From: Pseudevernia furfuracea
Taxonomy: Eukaryota > Ascomycota > Lecanoromycetes > Lecanorales > Parmeliaceae
Length of the DNA: 64,000 bases
Direction: 5' to 3'
Assembly: GCA_022315425.1 (NCBI GenBank)
Contig: JAIUPT010000033.1
Span: 1,674,001-1,738,000, forward strand
The notes below the pieces were generated by a model. The model did no database searches and was not told the DNA's origin. It worked only from the letters and a program-made list of their open reading frames with translations. Position 1 is the first letter of the stretch. The number at the start of each line of letters is the position of its first letter. Position numbers and translations under genes: made by a program. Below are positions 57,813-64,000 of the stretch, in pieces.

Positions 57813-59781
57813 ATGCAATCATACGCCTATACATTTAAGCAGTGTACAAGATCACTGAAATTGCCTTCTGCAGCTTCAATCACGAAATGGCCTCTTCGTA
57901 GATGGGGACTGCCTACCCAGCTTCGACGGTATGCATCTGTCTCTGCGGCGGAGCTCCAATTTGGTCAACCTCTTCATGAGACACATCCACATCTACTGAC
58001 AGCTGGAGAGCGTAAACTGAGGCGCCATTCTCATCTCAGAGATCGCTAAAATAACCTTTGTCTAGTCACTCCCGGGATTACAGCACTCGAATATGCCCAG
58101 CGGCGCTCAAAGCTTGCCGCAAAGCTCCCCAAGAATGCGATTGCCATACTAGCCGCCTCGGAGATCAAGTACAGATCTGGCGTCGTATTCTACGACTTCC
58201 ACCAGGACTCCAACTTCTTCTATCTAACGGGTAAGAAGATTGAATGCTTTAGGGGCATGTGCTGAGGAAAACAGGCTTCAATGAGCCGGAAGCTGTTGCA
58301 GTGATAGGTAGGCTGAGAATGGACATACAGAAGAGTCGGATGTTTACTACAGGCAGGGAAGAGCCTCGACGGAGATGACCACACGTTCCACCTTTTCGTG
58401 CGGGAGAAGGATGCAAAAGCCGAGCAATGGGATGGTGTCAGATCAGGGACCCGAGCAGCCCTGGATATCTTCAATGCAGATGAGGTACGGAAAGGAAGCA
58501 GTGAGAACAAGATATTCTGCTGAAGATGCTTAAAGACTGGAGACATCAACCAAATCTCGAGCCTCCTGACGCCCATTGTCAAAGAAGCATCGAAGATCTA
58601 CACCGACCTCATCTCCGAGCCAAAGAACAAGTCATTCTTCTCTCGCTTCCTTTTTGACCAATCTCCGAAAACTGAGGGTCTCGCGAACGTTCTCAAGTCT
58701 AGCAACGTTCTGCCGCTGAAGAACGTGATCAATGAGGTCCGAAACCTCAAGAGCGATGGCGAGATTGCGAACCTGAGGAAGGCTGGTCAGGCTTCAGGGA
58801 GAGCATATACGGGCGCCATGCGGCATTCATGGAGAAAAGAGAAGGACTTAGCTGCGTATCTAGATTATCAGTTCAGAATACGGGGGTGTGACTGCTCGGC
58901 TTACATACCTGTGGTAGCAGGTGGTCAGGTTCGATTTATCCTGTTCTGGTTCATGGCAGTGCCGCTGACCGCACTAGAACGCCAGCATCATTCACTACAC
59001 TCAGAACGATCACCTCCTGAAGTAAGCCTCCAGTGCCCAATCATCCATCGTCGACACTGACATTGGTCCAGAGATGGTCAGATGGTGCTAGTAGACGCAG
59101 GTGGAGTAGGCTTCTGTATCTTTATTGATTAATACCCACGTCCCTGACATCTCTACAGGAATTTGGCGGCTACACAACAGACATCACACGCACATGGCCC
59201 GTATCAGGCACCTTTACTCCTGCTCAAAAAGACCTATATAACGCCGTCCTCACGACGCAGCGCCAGTGCATCTCCCTCTGCCGCGCTAACGCTAACGTCT
59301 CGCTTGATGAGTTGCATGACATTGCAGAGTCAGCTCTGGTAAATCAATTGAAGCAGCTAGGCTTTGACCTATCTACCAACGTATGCATCCTGCCTATTGC
59401 TCTCCAAAACCGTTTCCAGCGCTAACGCAATGTCCATTTGACTAGACTCTCAAAGCGCTCTTTCCTCACCATCTAGGCCATTATATCGGCTTAGACATCC
59501 ACGATACTCCAGGCCAGTCTCGGAAGACAAAACTGCAGCCGAGGCAGTGTATCACTATTGAACCGTAAGCTCCCATACCCAGATCCCCATCCTTACACTC
59601 CGCTGATGAACTTGGTCGAAGCGGCCTCTACATTCCCAACACAGAAGGTTACCCAGCCCACTTCCGCGGCATGGGCATCCGCATTGAAGATAGCGTTTGC
59701 GTACAGGAAGAGCATCCGCTTGTGCTGACTACAGAAGCTGTGAAGGAAGTGCATGACATCGAGGCGCTGAGAGATGATTAG
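57813..59781 (+). CDS. ICP55: Mitochondrial Xaa-Pro aminopeptidase ICP55
   Basis: Ten exons: 57813-58011, 58066-58230, 58275-58307, 58357-58484, 58536-58928, 58978-59021, 59072-59105, 59159-59380, 59446-59564 and 59622-59781; 498 aa. The N-terminus is a basic, Ser-rich mitochondrial leader (residues 1-40), followed by GQPLHETHPHLL and, after the first splice, TPGITALEYAQRRSKLA. The pita-bread catalytic domain carries all metal ligands: VLVDAGGEFGGYTTDITRTW (two Asp), PHHLGHYIGLDIHDTPGQ (His), CITIEPGLYIP (Glu) and GIRIEDSVCV (Glu). ICP55 removes one residue after the mitochondrial processing peptidase has cut, stabilising imported proteins. Exon 3 is only 33 nt; the acceptor after it was chosen to keep frame and family sequence (AVAVIGKSLDGDD). 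Confidence 0.93.
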
Positions 59782-60655
59782 TTCGGTGGAGGGTATGCAA
59801 AAGTGTATATTTTAAAGTATCGGATCGTACACTCCTGTACAGAAAATGGAGTATTGCCTGAGGATGCAGCTTTGGCGATAGCTGTACATTTCGAAGCCCA
59901 GTGACGGAAGTTGTTCACGTTCCGTAGTCTACGGTCCCCTTACTTTACCGATGGTCTTCTAAGGGCTTACGATCGGATAACTGCAGGGGATTCGCCAGTC
60001 TAGTTTCTGATTTATTCACCTTCTGTTTGGACCTGAGGTCTCAATGTCGCAATTCAAGCACACTACGAAGGCACCAAACTAGCATTTGGGAAACACCCTC
60101 TCCACGCTCCATTTCACTGCAATCGAACCCAATATGTAGTGAGGCTTCAGAATTGCTGTGCTAAGCATATGGGACTATCTAGCTCAAATAGCAAACGCAA
60201 GGGAACAATGCATGCCAATATAGACCTTTCAGTGTCCTCGCAAGCCAAAAATGGGTGCCAGTCCAACCAGATCCTCCTGCCTTGATAAGCCGTATGATAT
60301 TTGAAGCGGCCGTAAAATGCCGTGTCCATATATTCATAGCGCTGGTGCCAAAGACGAGATGCTGTCGTAAATGCTGTCGTGATTTGTAAAGCGTAGAACA
60401 CTTGGTTTGTAGGATGCAAGTAGATGCTGCTGGTCATGTACTGTTGTTGTTCGGCGCCTGGAAGATCGCGGAGGGTTTAACAAGAGATCGATGTGATGCT
60501 GAATAAGGTATTGCCGATGGCGTAATAACGAACTAACCTTGCAATGTGGTCCAGCCTCGACAGATCCTGTATGATCATTCTATGGCCGGGATTGATGCTG
60601 TTGTGCCCTCTATCCTCAGTCTTCTATATGCCACAATGTCCGAGCAGTGGACAGT
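59782..60655. other. Convergent spacer, no gene seen
   Basis: Between the stops of ICP55 (+) and KAR5 (-). A 96-codon minus frame (60147-60437) has no recognisable motif. No repeats noted. Confidence 0.5.
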
Positions 60656-62778
60656 CTAAATGCTCCATTGACGGTGCTGCCTCTCAGAAGCTTCCAATCC
60701 TATGAAGGTCAGGTCAGAAGGCTTATTTTTGACGATGCGGGAGCGCAAAGCTCTGAAAGCATTCGTGTGCTGGTAGATAACAACGGCGATTATTGAGATA
60801 ACACCCAGCGTCGCAGCAAGTCCAATCAGTACCCAGAGACGGACTTGGTAGCCAGAAGCATAGTGGATGAATGTCAGGTCCGAAGGAATCGACTTCAGGT
60901 CATTGAGGATACCAGAGGCGTGCACAAGTATCATGAAACCTGTTGTTTCGAATCAGCATTGAGAAATGAATGGTCCCTGGGAACTCACCAATGACCGTCG
61001 CTACGAACTTCGCGTGGTTCGGACTGTACCAGTGCAGCACAGCGACTGCGAGCGCCAACCAACCCAATCTGAAAAGCTCTCCGGGGATTGCACCGAACCA
61101 AGCCATCGTCGCTATTTTTGCGGTAGCATCATCTACTGCTTCATGGAGACCACGTGCACTTGAAGTTACGTTGGCAATTAAGCTGTGAGAAGCCTGCACC
61201 TCGACTTGCGTTTGGTTGTGCAAATGCGCCTGCATCTCCGCCTGGCGAGTCTGGGCTGCATGAAACGTCTCTGCTTTCAATTCGAGTCCGGAAAATGAGT
61301 GGCCGAGATCTTGCACGCGCTATGAGACCGTCAGTCAAACTTGGAAGATTGGCCGGTGTAGGACATGTACCTCGTACAGCTCATTCTGCGTCTGGTACAT
61401 TAAGATCACCAATTCGTTGCTGCTTTGCTGGAAACGTGTCAGTGATCACACGTTCTGGAGCTTGACTTGGATCACTCACTAGTTGGCCCTGTATACTCAC
61501 TAACGCACCAAGTAATGGACCGACCTCCTCTTCTTTCAAGTTCTGTAAGGAACTCTGCAATTCCGTAGCCAGCATACGACTGCGATCCCAATGTTCAGTC
61601 TGAGTTGCAGCCAGCTCTGCGCTGCCCGTTATCACCTGTTGAAAGACCCTTCGGATATTCTTTTCTAGATTTGCGGAATCGACATTGGCTTTGTTGACAT
61701 TCTACCGCAAGTCAGCCACACGTTGAGAACGCGTTGGAGTACATCTGCTCCTTCCAGATTGACTCACTTCGCTCAAACTAGCCGCATCCGACTCTATGGC
61801 TCTCACTGTCAAGCCCATCTTGGTGAGTGTTGACTGTACGGCTGTATCCACACCTTTGACCAGTTTCTCAAAGAAGGATTGCGTTTTGGCGGATGATGCC
61901 TCGAGGTCGTACACCAATTGGTCCTGAAACATCTGCTTGGCGAGCACAAAGTCTGTTTGGAGTTGATTCAACCCATCATTGGTCTCTTTAGTAGCTCTCG
62001 ACAAGGCGGCGTTGGCATCTGCATTGGTTTCCACTGCTGACTTGTGCAGCTTAATGAGTTCATCTGAGAAGTATGTCAGTGGTATGAAGACACCAATGTG
62101 AGGGCGCTTGCCTTTCTCAATGTCCACACGAGCGGCCTGGCACATCACCATTGCGTTCTGTCTGCTATTGCTGTAGCTTGTCCACCATTGTGGCTTCGAT
62201 TCCAATGACATTAGACAAAGGCCCAGCTGATCCCTACGAACATGTTTGAAGCCGCTGGTTTGGTGGATGTTTACACCCGGTGAAACATCTAGCGATTTAC
62301 ATGCCTGAGGGACTGCTGACCCAGCACTCACAATCTCGCACATCGCCAATTGAGCAGCGTAGACCGATCTCATGTCCTCGAGTGAGTCTTCTGCGTTCTG
62401 ATTCGAACCATCAACGGTATGACATGAATCAAGCAATGTAGATGCGGCGAGTCGATTGCAGGATGGTGAACCTTGCAACGAAGAGAGGAGCTGAAGTGCA
62501 TGGGTGTAGATGCCGGTCTGGTCGGCAGGCTCGGGTCTGATGAGGGCTGTGATATCTTGATCGAGGCCGAGTATGCGACGTTCTTTACTGGCCGAGGCAT
62601 CTGATAGCCTGTCAGTGGTTTTTATTCGGTAGAAGTTGGCCTTGACTCCGACTCAATGGACGAAGCACTTACCCTTGACCCTCGTTTTCGAAAATCCAAA
62701 AGCCCTTGAAGGAGGAAGAAGAAGCAGAAAGATAGCAACAATTGCCAAACAGCAATTGCATTTCAAAGTGGAACCCAT
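60656..62778 (-). CDS. KAR5: Karyogamy protein KAR5 / Tht1-like
   Basis: Seven exons: 62673-62778, 62112-62600, 61768-62063, 61480-61701, 61371-61427, 60989-61319 and 60656-60939; 594 aa. The ATG at 62778 was chosen because it is followed at once by a signal peptide (MGSTLKCNCCLAIVAIFLLL). The lumenal part is Cys-containing (SPSCNRLAASTLLDSCHTV, LAMCEIVSAG, QLGLCLMSLE, VMCQAARVDIEK), matching the conserved KAR5 cysteine region, followed by long coiled coils (about 200-420), then two or three membrane spans (LFRLGWLALAVAVLHWY and VRLWVLIGLAATLGVISIIA) and a short tail. KAR5/Tht1 resides in the ER/nuclear envelope and is needed for nuclear membrane fusion in mating. The second intron (62064-62111) is a 48-nt GC-AG intron whose retention would keep frame. 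Confidence 0.85.
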
Positions 62779-63957
62779 CGCTGCATACGATGTCTTCCGG
62801 CAAAGAAGTGTGGAGGAAGGGAAATTGCACTTGAAGGACTTGAAGAGGACGATGGAGGATGAATAAAGATCGAAGCGGGAACGTGAATCCACTCTCATTA
62901 CCTTCTTTGGCATTGGTGTGAATACGCATTCACCTTCAGAGTATCCTCAAAGTGATCTGATCAAAGGGAGAAGGGTTGTCTCCGCACTGGGATTCACGCC
63001 GGAGTAGCAACGGCGACAATGCGCACAAACAATCCTAGGCACACTTAGTCTAAGCAACGGGTTTCCCCGAAGCTCCCGTAAATTTGACCCATCAATGGCG
63101 AAGAGTCGATATATAAACAATGTAAGAGACCACAGTGGAGAAGTCGCGATTTTGCCGCGCAGTGACATGCGCTTAGCGCGGCTTTTGGCGTATTCAAAAT
63201 CGTTGTTGCAACTTGCAATCTTTTGACATTGGGAAGATTTCTTGTCTCTGAATTTGGGAACCTCAACCATCAGTATATGCTTTCGAATCATCTCGCACTA
63301 TACCTGGTGCTGGTAACGCATAACTGGTTTAATAGCGGTCAGCGCACCAGGAAAACGTTACTCGGTCCGCAATTTGACACGGCTGCATTATAGACCTGAG
63401 TATTACATGTGGATACACGAGATATTGAACACGAGAGGGTGGTGGTGTGATAGGGTCCTCGGACTTTCAAATGTTGTCTCCATTGTATTCTTCTCCATGT
63501 CAAACCTAGAAAATGTGGCAAACAGCCCTACTAGCTAGTGGCTTGGCACGGCACTCACATACATGTATTCTACCTTCCTACATAGACACTCCTTAGTCCA
63601 CTCAATATCAGTCGTCTAGACCCTCTTTATTCAACAGGTTATGAGCCCGGTTGCATTAGCTTCTAGGGAGTGACTCCGTGCCGTACAGATCGAACACGTT
63701 ATCCGTCAGCCGAGGGAGGAGTGCTACTAACTGACACACATCTGGCCTGCGAGGCATTACCGACTATCCGACCGTCGACCGAAGGAGGAGTGCTACTAAT
63801 CGACGTGAGTTGAGAAGGTCATAGCTGACGAGCTTGAGTACGTAACTGTGTCGTCGGCGGACGTCTGCATAGATCAGGGAAACGCATACCTAAACACCCT
63901 ACAACACCGAGTCTTCCCACCAAATCAACACCCAAATTCTGATACTCAGCCGTCACC
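62779..63957. other. Divergent intergenic region
   Basis: Upstream of KAR5 (-) and of the partial gene at 63958 (+). Frames at 62947-63521 have no motif. A repeated segment lies at 63702-63808. Confidence 0.45.
63702..63808. repeat. Two direct copies of a ~30-bp segment
   Basis: CCGTCAGCCGAGGGAGGAG and CCGTCGACCGAAGGAGGAG, each followed by TGCTACTAA and then C-T/TC-GAC, occur 69 bp apart, about 150-250 bp before the start at 63958. Confidence 0.7.
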
Positions 63958-64000
63958 ATGAGTTCAACAATCGAGTCCTACTCCAAGCATAAGCTTCCCA
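63958..64000 (+). CDS. Start of an unidentified gene (cut by window edge)
   Basis: ATG in good fungal context (GCCGTCACCATG) opens a frame that runs off the window after 14 codons, beginning MSSTIESYSKHKLP. Too short to identify. The upstream 5' region (CACCGAGTCTTCCCACC, CAAATCAACACCC) has the CA-rich look of a fungal leader. Confidence 0.45.
   Translation, partial: MSSTIESYSKHKLP

Noticed and set aside
1..64000. tRNA or rRNA genes
   Set aside because: A few T-loop-like GTTCGA/GTTCAA strings were inspected, but none had a matching A-box and acceptor stem by eye; a tRNA scan would settle it.

Overview
The window is nuclear DNA of a filamentous ascomycete (Pezizomycotina). The evidence is genes split by many 45-70 nt introns with GT...CTGAC/CTAAC...AG signals, typical fungal single-copy proteins (PAN2, KAR5, MET10, FMP52, ICP55), fungus-type transporters, a fungal NLR gene and small secreted proteins. 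The class is not settled by the sequence; Leotiomycetes or Dothideomycetes are both possible. No rRNA, tRNA or CRISPR array was recognised.

Layout. 1-8.9 kb is ordinary gene space: a TCO89-like TORC1 subunit (-), sulfite reductase alpha subunit MET10 (-) diverging from FMP52 (+) across a promoter with a perfect 11-bp dyad, and a conserved helix-hairpin-helix-like protein (-). 8.9-24 kb is accessory and partly decayed. It holds a piggyBac transposase fragment abutting a dead aminoglycoside-phosphotransferase-like fragment, a frameshifted zinc-finger tail of the DUF3435/FluG type, an intact FMN-dependent 2-hydroxy-acid dehydrogenase, a small secreted protein, an aegerolysin, a pRiA4b-ORF3-like protein and an F-box pseudogene, with long gene-poor spacers. 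24-31.6 kb carries an FAD monooxygenase (-), a second member of the secreted family (+), a DUF2011 protein (+), a Cys-rich one-pass membrane protein (+) and a class II aldolase (-). 31.6-33.8 kb is a repeat-rich spacer with a 1.2-kb segment bounded by inverted repeats.

33.8-47.2 kb has a full-length PDR-type ABC efflux pump (+), a minisatellite, a hydrolase-NACHT-ankyrin NLR gene broken only by two in-frame TGA codons at expected tryptophans, a microsatellite cluster and a hexose transporter (-). 48.8-64 kb returns to conserved single-copy genes: PAN2 (-, 11 exons), PEP carboxykinase (-), a SIRT5-type sirtuin (-) diverging from mitochondrial aminopeptidase ICP55 (+), karyogamy protein KAR5 (-), and the first codons of one more gene (+) at the right edge.

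Functionally the window is a patchwork rather than one pathway. Carbon metabolism (hexose uptake, PEPCK) and mitochondrial maintenance (SIRT5-like, ICP55, FMP52) sit beside export, secretion and self/non-self genes. The most distinctive parts are the nearly intact NLR pseudogene, the pair of related secreted proteins, the inverted-repeat segment and the orphan aegerolysin. All exon joins were read by eye from splice signals and frame; each spliced CDS total given is divisible by three.
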